64,000 nucleotides of DNA, from assembly GCF_024055725.1 (NCBI RefSeq), contig NZ_JAMXMX010000012.1, positions 1 to 64,000 of the forward strand. The letters are read 5' to 3'. A model generated the notes under the pieces. The model was not told the origin of the DNA and made no database searches. It worked only from the letters and a program-made list of their open reading frames with translations. Within the stretch, counting starts at the first letter, position 1; every line of letters starts with the position of its first letter. The position numbers and the translations under genes are program-made. Positions 56,248 through 64,000 of this stretch are shown here, piece after piece. The DNA is from Actinoallomurus spadix (GTDB lineage Bacteria > Actinomycetota > Actinomycetes > Streptosporangiales > Streptosporangiaceae).

Positions 56248-57192
56248 GTGACGGTGGTCATCAACCGTCCGGCGAGGACCCCTGCGCCGCCCGCGCCCGG
56301 CCGCCGACCGCTCGGCGCACTCGTGCGCGCCTATGTCGCGCTGACCAAGCCGCGCATCATCGAGCTCCTGCTGATCACGACGATCCCGGTGATGTTCCTG
56401 GCCGCCGGGGGCCTGCCGCCCCTGTGGCCCGTCATCGCCACCCTCGTCGGCGGCATGCTGTCGGCGGGCAGCGCCAACGCGCTGAACTGCTACATCGACC
56501 GGGACATCGACGCGAAGATGCGCCGGACCCGCCGCCGGCCCCTGCCGATGGTGCAGGTCACGCCGAAGGAGACCCTGGTCTTCGGGATCACCCTCGCCGT
56601 CGCCTCCACCGTCTTCCTCGCCCTCGCCGTCAACCCGCTGTCCGCGGGCCTGTCGGTGTTCGCGATCCTGTTCTACGTCTTCGTCTACTCGATGGTGCTG
56701 AAGCGGCGGACGAAGCAGAACGTCGTCTGGGGCGGGATCGCCGGCTGCATGCCCGTCCTGATCGGCTGGTCCGCCCTCACGAACAGCGTGTCCTGGACCC
56801 CGATCGTGCTGTTCCTGGTCGTGTTCTTCTGGACGCCGCCGCACACGTGGACGCTGGCGATGCGCTACCGCGAGGACTACGCGGCCGCCAACGTGCCGAT
56901 GCTGCCGGTCGTGGCCACCGAGCGCCGCGTCGCCGTCGAGGTCATCGCCTACACCTGGATCACGATCGCGTGCTCGCTGGCGCTGTGGCCGATCGCGCAC
57001 ACCACGGTCTTCTACCCGATCGCCGCGGCCGTCCTGGGCGCCGCCTGCCTCGTCGAGGCGTACCGCCTCCTCGGCCGGATCCGCGCGGGGATCACCGGCG
57101 CGGTGCTCAAGCCGATGCGATACTTCCACCTGTCCAACGCCTACCTGGCGCTGCTCTTCCTCGCGGTGGCGATCGACCCGCTGCTGCACTGA
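56248..57192 (+). CDS. ctaB: protoheme IX farnesyltransferase (heme o synthase)
   Basis: This 314-residue membrane protein has about nine helices and the UbiA-type motifs [21 protein letters not shown] and [11 protein letters not shown]. It adds a farnesyl group to heme b to make heme o for cytochrome oxidase. GTG 56248 is preferred (AGGTG 8 nt upstream). The next gene appears to use its own leaderless promoter. Its place opposite tkt is conserved. Confidence 0.95.
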   Translation: MTVVINRPARTPAPPAPGRRPLGALVRAYVALTKPRIIELLLITTIPVMFLAAGGLPPLWPVIATLVGGMLSAGSANALNCYIDRDIDAKMRRTRRRPLPMVQVTPKETLVFGITLAVASTVFLALAVNPLSAGLSVFAILFYVFVYSMVLKRRTKQNVVWGGIAGCMPVLIGWSALTNSVSWTPIVLFLVVFFWTPPHTWTLAMRYREDYAAANVPMLPVVATERRVAVEVIAYTWITIACSLALWPIAHTTVFYPIAAAVLGAACLVEAYRLLGRIRAGITGAVLKPMRYFHLSNAYLALLFLAVAIDPLLH

Positions 57193-57196
57193 CGGT

Positions 57197-57202
57197 TAAT
57201 CT
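57197..57202 (+). promoter_or_regulatory. leaderless-type -10 of the PrsW-like gene
   Basis: TAATCT ends 6 nt before the ATG at 57209, and there is no Shine-Dalgarno. It starts 4 bp after the ctaB stop, so the gene can be transcribed independently of ctaB. Confidence 0.55.
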
Positions 57203-57208
57203 CGCGGC

Positions 57209-58675
57209 ATGGCGCGTGTCGATCCCAAGGCGATCCTCGAAGGGCGGATGCCCGGCCGGGCACCGGTCGGCCTGATCATCGGCCTGGTCGTCTCGTCGGC
57301 CTGCGCCATCGTCGTCCTGGGCCTGGACGCGATGAACGGAGCGCCGTTCCTCGTCGGCCTAGTCCTGGCCATCCTGCCCGTCCCGCTGCTCGTCGCGCTC
57401 GTCCTGACCCTGGACCGGCTCGAACCCGAGCCCTGGCGGGCCCTGGTGTTCGCCTTCATGTGGGGCGCGGGCGTGGCGGTGCTCGGCGCGCTCATCCTCA
57501 ACACCGCCGGATACGAGCTGCTGACCAAACCGGTCTTCGGTCAGCGCGGTGAACTCGTCACGGCGTCCGTCGGTGCGCCCCTGGTCGAGGAGTCGCTGAA
57601 GGGCGCGGTGCTCTTCGGGTTCCTGTGGTTCCGGCGCAACGAGCTGGACGGCCTGACCGACGGCATCATCTACGCCGCCATGGTCGCCCTCGGCTTCGCG
57701 ATGATGGAGAACGTCGGCTACTACATCCGGGCCTTCCACCAGCACAACCTCGAGGCCGTGTTCATCATGCGCGGGGTGATCTCGCCGTTCGGGCACCCGC
57801 TGTTCACCTCGATGACCGGGCTGGGCGTCGCGTACGCCGCACTGCACCGGGGCGCCGCCCGGGTCGCGGCGCCCGTCGCCGGGCTCTGCACGGCGATGCT
57901 GCTGCACGGCGCGTGGAACTTCTCCACCGCCTTCGGGCTCAAGGGCCTGATGATCGCCTACGGCATCGACTTCTGCATCCTGGTCGGGCTGATCGTCATC
58001 GTCCGCTGGGAGCGCCGCCAGACCGTCCGGCTGATCCAGCGGCACCTGCCGATGTACGCCGGCACGGGCCTCGTCACGCCGCAGGACGTCCAGATGCTCG
58101 GCAACCTCAAGCTGCGCCGCCGGGCCCGCCAGTGGGCCCGCATGGCCGGGGGGACCCGGGCGGGCCGGGCGATGGCCGACTACCAGCTCGCCGCGACGGA
58201 GCTGGCGCTGCTGCACCAGCGGGTCGAGCGGCACGTCGCCGAGCCCGCCTGGTTCTACCGGCGCCGCCAGGACCTGCTGAACCTCATGCACCTGGCCCGC
58301 CAGGCGTTCCAGGGCCGTCAGCCGCGGCCTCTCGTCCCGCCGTGGGCCGGGCAGGGCGGCTCCGGGTTCCTGTCCCCGGGCGCGTCCTACGGCCCGCCGC
58401 CGCCGGGCCCCTTCTCCCGTCCCGGGCCGTACGATCCGCCCGCCGGCGGATATGGACCGCCGGGCCCGCCCGGTCCCGCCGGTCCCTACGGCTCGCCGGG
58501 TCCCCATGGCCCATCGGGTTCTCATGGTCCTTCGGGTCCCTACGGCCACCAGGGTCCCGGTACGCCCGGTCCCGCCGGGCCGGGAGGACCCTGGGGCCCG
58601 TCCGGCCCGTCCGGCCCCCACGACGGTCCGGGTGGTCACGGCCCTCAGGACCCGCCGGGACCGTACGGGCGCTGA
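57209..58675 (+). CDS. PrsW-family intramembrane protease with collagen-like tail
   Basis: This 488-residue protein has about seven membrane helices and the PrsW (M82) motifs EESLK at 127-131, FAMMENVGYY and HGAWN near 230. PrsW proteases cut anti-sigma factors inside the membrane. A cytosolic helical part follows the membrane section (VERHVAEPAWFYRRRQDLLNLM). Residues about 375-488 are a Gly-Pro-x-rich, collagen-like tail (GPPGPPGPAGPYGSPG) of about 110 residues. Starts appear leaderless. The substrate is unknown. Confidence 0.85.
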   Translation: MARVDPKAILEGRMPGRAPVGLIIGLVVSSACAIVVLGLDAMNGAPFLVGLVLAILPVPLLVALVLTLDRLEPEPWRALVFAFMWGAGVAVLGALILNTAGYELLTKPVFGQRGELVTASVGAPLVEESLKGAVLFGFLWFRRNELDGLTDGIIYAAMVALGFAMMENVGYYIRAFHQHNLEAVFIMRGVISPFGHPLFTSMTGLGVAYAALHRGAARVAAPVAGLCTAMLLHGAWNFSTAFGLKGLMIAYGIDFCILVGLIVIVRWERRQTVRLIQRHLPMYAGTGLVTPQDVQMLGNLKLRRRARQWARMAGGTRAGRAMADYQLAATELALLHQRVERHVAEPAWFYRRRQDLLNLMHLARQAFQGRQPRPLVPPWAGQGGSGFLSPGASYGPPPPGPFSRPGPYDPPAGGYGPPGPPGPAGPYGSPGPHGPSGSHGPSGPYGHQGPGTPGPAGPGGPWGPSGPSGPHDGPGGHGPQDPPGPYGR

Positions 58676-58773
58676 GGCGGGCGCCGCATCCGGCTCCGCC
58701 CGGTGGTCACCCAGGCGACCAGGAGTCATCACACAACGTGATCGGCTGAAACGCCTGTGACCGATTTTGACCA

Positions 58774-58827
58774 TTGACTCCAGAGTTGCGCGGATTAACA
58801 ATGCCGATAGTCGTGACAACGTTGTCA
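58774..58827 (+). promoter_or_regulatory. promoter and LacI-type operator of the GH92 gene
   Basis: TTGACT (58774-58779) and TAACAA (58796-58801) are 16 bp apart. TGACAACGTTGTCA (58814-58827), a perfect 14-bp palindrome of the LacI/GalR type with a central CG, overlaps the predicted start region about 60 bp before the GTG at 58885. Repression by a LacI-family regulator responding to a sugar is expected. Confidence 0.8.
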
Positions 58828-58884
58828 TGGCGCGCGCGATGGTCCTCCGCCAGCGCAACCGGTGACCTCCCCCGAGGAGCAGCT

Positions 58885-61800
58885 GTGTTCAGACGCGTCC
58901 GCCCCCGACTGGCAGGCCTGCTCGGCCTCGCCTTGACCTCCCTGGCCGTCTCGGCCGTACCGGCCCGAGCGGCCACCCCCGACCTCGCCTCCTACGTGAA
59001 CCCGTTCGTCGGAACCCAGGACGGCGGCCCCGACTTCGGCCACGGCGGCGGCGCCGGGATGGACTTTCCCGGCGCCGTCGCGCCGTTCGGGATGATGCAG
59101 TGGAGTCCCGACACCGTCCGCTCGTCCGGCGGCGGCTACAAGTACGAGGACAACCGCCTGCGCGGCTTCAGCATGACCCACATCTCCGGGCCGGGCTGTA
59201 CGGGCGCGCAGGACTTCCCGGTCATCCCGTTCTCCGGCCCGATCAAGAACTCCCCGGCGACCCACGGCACCGACTACGTGCAGACCTTCAAGCATGAGAA
59301 CGAGCAGGCGTCCCCGGGGTCGTACGCCGTGACGCTCGACAGCGGCGTCAAGACGGAGCTGACCGCGACGCAGCGGGCCGGCGTCGCCCGGTTCACCTTC
59401 CCGACCGACAAGGTCGGCACGCTGCTGCTCAACGTGACGGGGTCGATCAACGGCGCGGACGACGCCGAGGCCACCGTCAAGGGCAACACCGTGTCGGGCT
59501 GGGCCAAGACCGGCGGATTCTGCGGCACCGACGCCAAGTACTACGTCTACTTCACCGCGACCTTCGACCGGCCGTTCCAGACGTACGGCACGTGGAAGAA
59601 CGACTCGGTCGAGCCCGGTGAGGACGCCGTGCGCGGCAGCTCCCCGGCGAAGATCCCGCAGCAGACGCGCAAGACCTTCGGGCGGATCAACAACGGTCCC
59701 GAGGGCCGGCCGATGCCGCAGCGCTCGCTCCAGGCGCAGACCCGCGACGTCACCGTCAAGGGCCCCGGCTCGGGCGTCTACCTGCAGTTCGACACCAGCA
59801 AGGCCAAGCCGGTGCAGATGCGCGCCGCGGTGTCGTACGTGAGCATCGACGGCGCGAAGCAGAACCTCAAGAAGGAGATCGGCGGCCGGGGCTTCGACTC
59901 CGTACGGTCCGCCGCGCGTGCCGCCTGGAACAAGCGGCTCGGGCAGATCACGGTGAGCGGCGGTGCCGCCGACCGGCTGCGCACGTTCTACACGGCGCTG
60001 TACCACGCGCTGCTGCAGCCGTACGTCTTCGACGACGTGGACGGGACCTACACCGGGTTCGACTACCGCACCCACAAGGTCAAGAAGGGCCACCACCAGT
60101 ACGCGACCTTCTCCGGGTGGGACATCTACCGCAGCGAGGCGCAGCTGATCGCACTGCTCGCCCCCGACGTCGGCGCGGACATCGCACAGTCGATGTACAA
60201 CGACGCGCACTCCGTCGGTGACGTATGGGACCGCTGGTCGCACCAGAACACCATCACCGGCGTCATGAACGGCGACCCGTACCACTCGATCATCGCGACG
60301 ATGTACGCCTTCGGCGCGCGGGACTTCGACGCGAACGGCGCGCTGGCCGCCATGGTCAAGGGCGCGAACCGCGTCGGGGAGGACAAGGCCACCGGCTACA
60401 CCGAGCGGCCCGGCAACGCCGACTACCTCAAGCTCGGCTACGTCCCGAGCGACCCGGCAACGACGCTGGAGTACGGCATGGCCGACTTCGGCATCGCCCA
60501 GCTCGCCCAGCGCCTCGGCGACAAGGACACCTACCAGGACTTCATGAAGCGGGCGCACGGCTGGGAGACGATCTACAACCCGCAGAACGACTGGATCCAG
60601 CCGCGCTTCGGCGACGGCTCGTTCCTCACGCCGTTCGACCCCGCCGACTCCAACTGGTACGTCGAGGGCAACGGGTCGCAGTACCACTGGATGGTCTACG
60701 AGGACGTGGCCGGGCTGTTCAACGCCATGGGCGGCCGGGACCAGGCGGCCAAGCGGCTCGACACGTTCTTCACCAAGCTCAACGCCGGCTCGCACGAGGC
60801 GTACGCCTACCTGGGCAACGAGCCGTCCCTGCAGTCACCGTGGCTCTACGCCTGGGCCGGGCAGCCGTACAAGACCCAGGACGTCGTCGCCCGGGCCCGT
60901 AACGAGCTCTTCAAGCCCACCCCGAACGGCCTCGTCGGCAACGACGACCTCGGCACGATGTCGGCGTGGCGGGTGTTCGCCGGACTCGGCATGTACCCGG
61001 CGATCCCGGGCCGTGCCGAGATGGTGCTGAACAGCCCGGAGTTCCCGCAGATCACCGTCAAGCGGTCGAGCGGCCAGAAGATCACGATCAACGCGCCGGG
61101 AGCCTCCGACACGAACAAGTACGTCCAGTCGCTGAAGGTCGGCGGCAAGGCGACGAGCCGCGCCTGGCTGCCCGAGTCCTTCGTGGCCTCCGGCGGGCGG
61201 CTGGACTACACGCTCGGCGCCCAGCCGAACACGACGTTCGGCAGCGACCCGAAGGACGCCCCGCCGTCCTTCGGCACCGGCGCGCGGCCATTCCTGTCCG
61301 CGCTCACGCCGGGCACCGCGTCGGTCGAGCCGGGCGGCTCCACCGAGGCGACCCTGCGCGTGCAGGCCGTCGGCGCGGGTGACACCGTCACCTGGGCAGC
61401 CAAGCCGCCGGCGGGCATCACCGTCACGCCGTCGTCCGGCACACTGAAGATCGCCGACGCCGGGCACGCCGACCAGAAGGTCACCGTGTCGGTGGCCGCC
61501 GACCAGAAGCCGGACTACTACTCGGTGCCGTTCGAGCTGACCGCCTCCGGGCAGTCGGTGGGCGCCACCGGCATCGCGCTGAACGTCGCCAGGCGCGGCA
61601 CCATCGAGTGGTACCAGAACAACGCCGGCATCTCCGACGACGGCAAGGCCGGGACCGCCAACTTCGACGGCGGCGGCTGGAGCTACTCCGCGCAGGCCCT
61701 GGCCGCGGCCGGTCTCAAGCCGGGCCAGCCGGTGGCGTGGAAGGGCTTCACCTTCACCTGGCCGAACCGCACGCCCGGTCAGCTCGACAACGTCCAGGCG

Positions 61801-62175
61801 AACGGCCAGGTCGTCGACCTGCCGGCCGCGCCGAAGGGCGCGTCGCAGCTGGCGTTCCTCGGCGCGGCCGGCAACGGCGACGCCTCGTCGACGGTGAAGA
61901 TCACGTACACCGACGGGTCGACGGCGACGGCCAAGCTGGAGCTCAGCGACTGGGCGCTCGGCGCCGACGCCTACCCGCCGAAGTTCGGCAACGAGATCGT
62001 CGCCAAGACGCCGTACCGGAACACCTCCGACGGTGGCACCCAGAAGCTCAACATCTACGTGTTCGCGGCCACGCCGATCGCACTGGACGCGAGCAAGCAG
62101 GTGCAGAGTGTGACCCTCAACACGCCGTCCAGCGGAGGCTCCCTGCACGTCTTCGCCTGGGCCTTCTCCTCCTGA
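58885..62175 (+). CDS. secreted GH92 alpha-mannosidase
   Basis: This 1096-residue exoenzyme has a signal peptide (LAGLLGLALTSLAVSAVPARA) and the GH92 fold: VNPFVGTQ, GGAGMDFPGAVAPFGMMQWSPD, the E594 region YVEGNGSQYHW and GNDDLGTMSAW (Asp687-Asp688). GH92 enzymes are Ca2+-dependent exo-alpha-mannosidases acting on mannans or N-glycans. Two extra C-terminal modules follow (about 800-1096): a NEW3/Ig-like domain and a beta-sandwich with DWALG. The start is GTG 58885 after GAGGAG. It is controlled by a LacI-type operator. Confidence 0.93.
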   Translation: MFRRVRPRLAGLLGLALTSLAVSAVPARAATPDLASYVNPFVGTQDGGPDFGHGGGAGMDFPGAVAPFGMMQWSPDTVRSSGGGYKYEDNRLRGFSMTHISGPGCTGAQDFPVIPFSGPIKNSPATHGTDYVQTFKHENEQASPGSYAVTLDSGVKTELTATQRAGVARFTFPTDKVGTLLLNVTGSINGADDAEATVKGNTVSGWAKTGGFCGTDAKYYVYFTATFDRPFQTYGTWKNDSVEPGEDAVRGSSPAKIPQQTRKTFGRINNGPEGRPMPQRSLQAQTRDVTVKGPGSGVYLQFDTSKAKPVQMRAAVSYVSIDGAKQNLKKEIGGRGFDSVRSAARAAWNKRLGQITVSGGAADRLRTFYTALYHALLQPYVFDDVDGTYTGFDYRTHKVKKGHHQYATFSGWDIYRSEAQLIALLAPDVGADIAQSMYNDAHSVGDVWDRWSHQNTITGVMNGDPYHSIIATMYAFGARDFDANGALAAMVKGANRVGEDKATGYTERPGNADYLKLGYVPSDPATTLEYGMADFGIAQLAQRLGDKDTYQDFMKRAHGWETIYNPQNDWIQPRFGDGSFLTPFDPADSNWYVEGNGSQYHWMVYEDVAGLFNAMGGRDQAAKRLDTFFTKLNAGSHEAYAYLGNEPSLQSPWLYAWAGQPYKTQDVVARARNELFKPTPNGLVGNDDLGTMSAWRVFAGLGMYPAIPGRAEMVLNSPEFPQITVKRSSGQKITINAPGASDTNKYVQSLKVGGKATSRAWLPESFVASGGRLDYTLGAQPNTTFGSDPKDAPPSFGTGARPFLSALTPGTASVEPGGSTEATLRVQAVGAGDTVTWAAKPPAGITVTPSSGTLKIADAGHADQKVTVSVAADQKPDYYSVPFELTASGQSVGATGIALNVARRGTIEWYQNNAGISDDGKAGTANFDGGGWSYSAQALAAAGLKPGQPVAWKGFTFTWPNRTPGQLDNVQANGQVVDLPAAPKGASQLAFLGAAGNGDASSTVKITYTDGSTATAKLELSDWALGADAYPPKFGNEIVAKTPYRNTSDGGTQKLNIYVFAATPIALDASKQVQSVTLNTPSSGGSLHVFAWAFSS

Positions 62176-62181
62176 CCCGTC

Positions 62182-62207
62182 CCCGGTGAGCCCAACGGCT
62201 CACCGGG
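62182..62207. terminator. hairpin between convergent GH92 and hydrolase genes
   Basis: CCCGGTGAGCC (62182-62192) pairs perfectly with GGCTCACCGGG (62197-62207) around a CAAC loop, 6 nt after the GH92 stop. No T tract. It lies between convergent genes. Confidence 0.75.
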
Positions 62208-62259
62208 AACACGGACCGACGGTGCCGCCTCGTGCTCGTGCGCGGGGCGGCATCGCCGC

Positions 62260-63108
62260 TCAAAAGCGGCTCTTGTCGGCGCTGCGCGGGTCGTCGACCC
62301 GGCGGGCCTCGTACACGTCACCCGCACGGGCCCTCGCCCGCCACGGCCGGGCCTTGTGCAGGGCCACGTCGAGGGCCGGATCGTCCCGATCCAGCTCGAC
62401 GCACACCAGCCCGGGCGCACCGTCCGCCGTACGGCTCCCGAGCCGGTACCCGTGCGGCCCGATCACCCCCGACGGCATGGCGGCGCCGCACTGCGCCGGC
62501 ACGGACACGGATATCCAGACGGTGCAGGCGGCGGCGTGCGCCCGCGCGAGGACCTCGAAGATCGGGTCGTGTGAGTACGAGGAGAAGAGCACGCAGTCGA
62601 CGCCCGAGGCGGCGTAGTCGAGGAAGAGCTCCGGGAAGTTGATCTCGATGCAGAGCGCACAGCCGAACCGGAACCCGTCGACGTCGAAGACACAGGGCTC
62701 GAAGCCGGGGGAGTACCACTCGCCGATCTCGGTGTGCGAGCACCGCCTCTTGTCGTACCGCCCGACCGGCTCTCCGCGGTCGGAGATGACGTACAGGCTG
62801 TTGTGCGGCCGGTTCGGCGGCGTCAGACGGTGGGCACCCCCGACCACCACCCACAGACCGAGGTCACCCGCCAGCGCCGCGACGCGCCCCAGTTGCTCCC
62901 GGATGGCGGCCCAGCCGACGTTCCAGTCGGCCAGGGCCTGCTTCGCCGCCCGATCGCCGGGATAACCGGAGATCGCGCCCTCGGGGAACTGGACGAGCCG
63001 GGCGCCCGCCGAACTCGCCGCCGTCATCATCTCCCGGACGGCCGCGCCGTTCGCCGCTGGATCGCAGCCGACCGGAATCTGCGCGGTGGCGATGGTCAGG
63101 GTGGTCAC
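62260..63108 (-). CDS. nitrilase-superfamily carbon-nitrogen hydrolase
   Basis: This 282-residue protein has the Glu-Lys-Cys triad of the nitrilase superfamily: Glu43 in FPEGAISGYPG, Lys120 in RYDKRRCSH and Cys153 in CIEINFPELF. It is an amidase or amide-forming enzyme of unknown substrate. GTG 63108 overlaps the stop of the response regulator (GTGA), so it is coexpressed with the two-component system. This suggests that the regulator controls its own downstream enzyme, or that they are linked functionally. Confidence 0.85.
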   Translation of the reverse strand: MTTLTIATAQIPVGCDPAANGAAVREMMTAASSAGARLVQFPEGAISGYPGDRAAKQALADWNVGWAAIREQLGRVAALAGDLGLWVVVGGAHRLTPPNRPHNSLYVISDRGEPVGRYDKRRCSHTEIGEWYSPGFEPCVFDVDGFRFGCALCIEINFPELFLDYAASGVDCVLFSSYSHDPIFEVLARAHAAACTVWISVSVPAQCGAAMPSGVIGPHGYRLGSRTADGAPGLVCVELDRDDPALDVALHKARPWRARARAGDVYEARRVDDPRSADKSRF

Positions 63109-63761
63109 TGCGCGGTGGTCACCAGGCCGGTCTCGTAGGCGATGATGACGAGCTGCACCCGGTCGCGGGCGTCCAGCTTGGTCAGCAGCCGGGTCACGTA
63201 GGTCTTGACGGTCGCGATGCTGATGACCAGCTCGGCCGCGATCTCGGCGTTGGACAGGCCGCGCCCGACGAGGGTCAGCACCTCGTGCTCGCGTTCGGTG
63301 ATGCCGTCGAGCGTGCGCCGGGCGGGAACGGGCCCCGGGCGGCCGGCGAACTCCTCGATCAGGCGGCGCGTGACACTCGGCGCGATCAGGCCGTCCCCGG
63401 CGGCGACGACGCGGATGGCGGCGAGGATGTCGTCCAGCGCCATGTCCTTGACGAGGAACCCGGCCGCGCCGGCGCGCAGGGCGCCGTAGACGTAGTCGTC
63501 ATCGTCGAAGGTGGTGAGGACGACGATATGCGTGGAGCCGTGCTCGCCGGTGATCCGCCGGGTCGCCTCGATGCCGTCCATTCCGGGCATGCGGATGTCC
63601 ATCACGACGACATCCGGTTCGAGGCTGCGCGCCAGTTCGACGGCCTCGGCGCCGTTTCCGGCCTCTCCGACGACCTCGATGTCGGGAGCGTCGGTGATGA
63701 CCATCTGCAGTGCGGTGCGCACCAGCGGCTGGTCGTCGGCGAGGACAACGCGGACGGTCAT
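63105..63761 (-). CDS. NarL/LuxR-family response regulator
   Basis: This 218-residue protein has a receiver domain (acidic D9-D10, phospho-acceptor Asp55 in VVVMDIRMPG, Thr in VLTTFDDDDYV, Lys in FLVKDM) and a C-terminal LuxR-type HTH (TEREHEVLTLVGRGLSNAEIAAELVISIATVKTYVTRLL). It is the partner of the kinase that follows. ATG 63761 overlaps the kinase stop. Target genes are unknown. Confidence 0.95.
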   Translation of the reverse strand: MTVRVVLADDQPLVRTALQMVITDAPDIEVVGEAGNGAEAVELARSLEPDVVVMDIRMPGMDGIEATRRITGEHGSTHIVVLTTFDDDDYVYGALRAGAAGFLVKDMALDDILAAIRVVAAGDGLIAPSVTRRLIEEFAGRPGPVPARRTLDGITEREHEVLTLVGRGLSNAEIAAELVISIATVKTYVTRLLTKLDARDRVQLVIIAYETGLVTTAQ

Positions 63762-64000
63762 CGGACTCCTGTCGGCAGGGGAAGGCGGGCGGTGACGCGG
63801 AAGCCGCCCTCGGGTCGTGGTCCGGCGGTGAGGTCGCCGTGCAGCAGGGCGGCGCGTTCGCGCATGCCGACCAGGCCGTAGCCGGTGCCGGGGGTGAGCC
63901 CGTGGCCGCGGCCGTCGTCGACGACCTCGATCGAGATCTCTTCGTCCCGGTGGTCGATCGAGACGGTGCAGGAGCGGGCGCCGGCGTGGCGTACCACGTT
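63758..64000 (-). CDS. sensor histidine kinase, C-terminal part (partial)
   Basis: The last 80 residues of a NarL-system kinase (HisKA_3 type) are visible. Only part of the HATPase domain is seen: the end of the N box (VVRHAGARS), the D box VVDDGRGHG, then the G box GTGYGLVGMRERAALLHG. The start lies beyond 64000. The stop overlaps the ATG of the response regulator (ATGA). Confidence 0.9.
   Translation of the reverse strand, partial: NVVRHAGARSCTVSIDHRDEEISIEVVDDGRGHGLTPGTGYGLVGMRERAALLHGDLTAGPRPEGGFRVTARLPLPTGVR

Overview
The window comes from the chromosome of a high-GC Gram-positive actinomycete. The G+C content is very high, GTG starts and 4-nt stop/start overlaps are common, and actinobacterial marker genes are present (rbpA, whiA, steA/steB, opcA, mycosin-like protease, TlyA). 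The order recN-steA-steB, uvrA, uvrC-rapZ-yvcK-whiA, gap-pgk-tpiA-secG, pgl-opcA-zwf-pgi-tal-tkt and divergent ctaB resembles, from memory, the corresponding Streptomyces region. The details (rbpA after secG, the pgi-like gene inside the pentose-phosphate block) suggest Streptosporangiales, perhaps Thermomonosporaceae, but that placement is an inference. No phage, transposase, integrase, CRISPR array or tRNA gene was seen.

Layout. 1-90: 3' end of a 5S rRNA and its terminator. 146-8710: a disordered Arg/Gly/Asp-rich TPR protein, metallo-hydrolase, SSB-like protein, secreted SxxK serine hydrolase, DUF1015 protein, TPR protein, HAD phosphatase and SCP2-like protein. 8815-18912: two compact runs. 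The first is a small protein, a 37-codon mini-ORF, tlyA and nadK. The second is recN (behind a LexA box), steA, steB, a MraY-like transferase, a MurJ-like flippase and a GT4 glycosyltransferase. This joins DNA repair, septation and probable lipid-linked glycan assembly. 18960-26164: Mn2+ riboswitch with TerC exporter, small anchored protein, MarR regulator, two MBL-fold proteins and uvrA (LexA box). 26383-31142: mycosin-like protease with a membrane partner, two tandem Tat/Rieske lipoproteins and an MscS channel.

31296-36154 holds uvrC-rapZ-yvcK-whiA. 36302-40534 holds the lower glycolytic operon gap-pgk-tpiA, then secG and rbpA. Upstream of gap lie a CRP-like site and a tandem DasR-type (dre) operator. 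40630-44084 holds a ZTP riboswitch with glyA, an ACT-GNAT acetyltransferase with a 12-residue repeat tail, and a ClpP homologue lacking its catalytic Ser and His. 44108-47007 holds a Gfo/Idh/MocA oxidoreductase, an FhuF-like Fe-S reductase and a methyltransferase. 47035-55885 (minus strand) is the pentose-phosphate block tkt-tal / pgi-like / zwf-opcA-pgl, in which the PGI homologue appears to have lost its catalytic glutamate. 56248-64000 holds ctaB, a PrsW-like protease with a collagen-like tail, a secreted GH92 mannosidase behind a LacI-type operator, a nitrilase-family hydrolase and a NarL-type two-component system that runs off the end.

How it works together: most of the window is central carbon metabolism, DNA repair and envelope biology. 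The sequence-visible control layers are LexA (recN, uvrA), Mn2+ (terC), ZTP/ZMP (glyA), probable GlcNAc/cAMP signals (gap), a LacI-family repressor (GH92) and several apparent leaderless promoters. The most unusual items are two catalytically impaired paralogues (ClpP-like, PGI-like), a degenerate-MBL protein with a zinc ribbon, a 39-nt palindrome between gap and pgk, and in-frame tandem repeats at gene ends or junctions.
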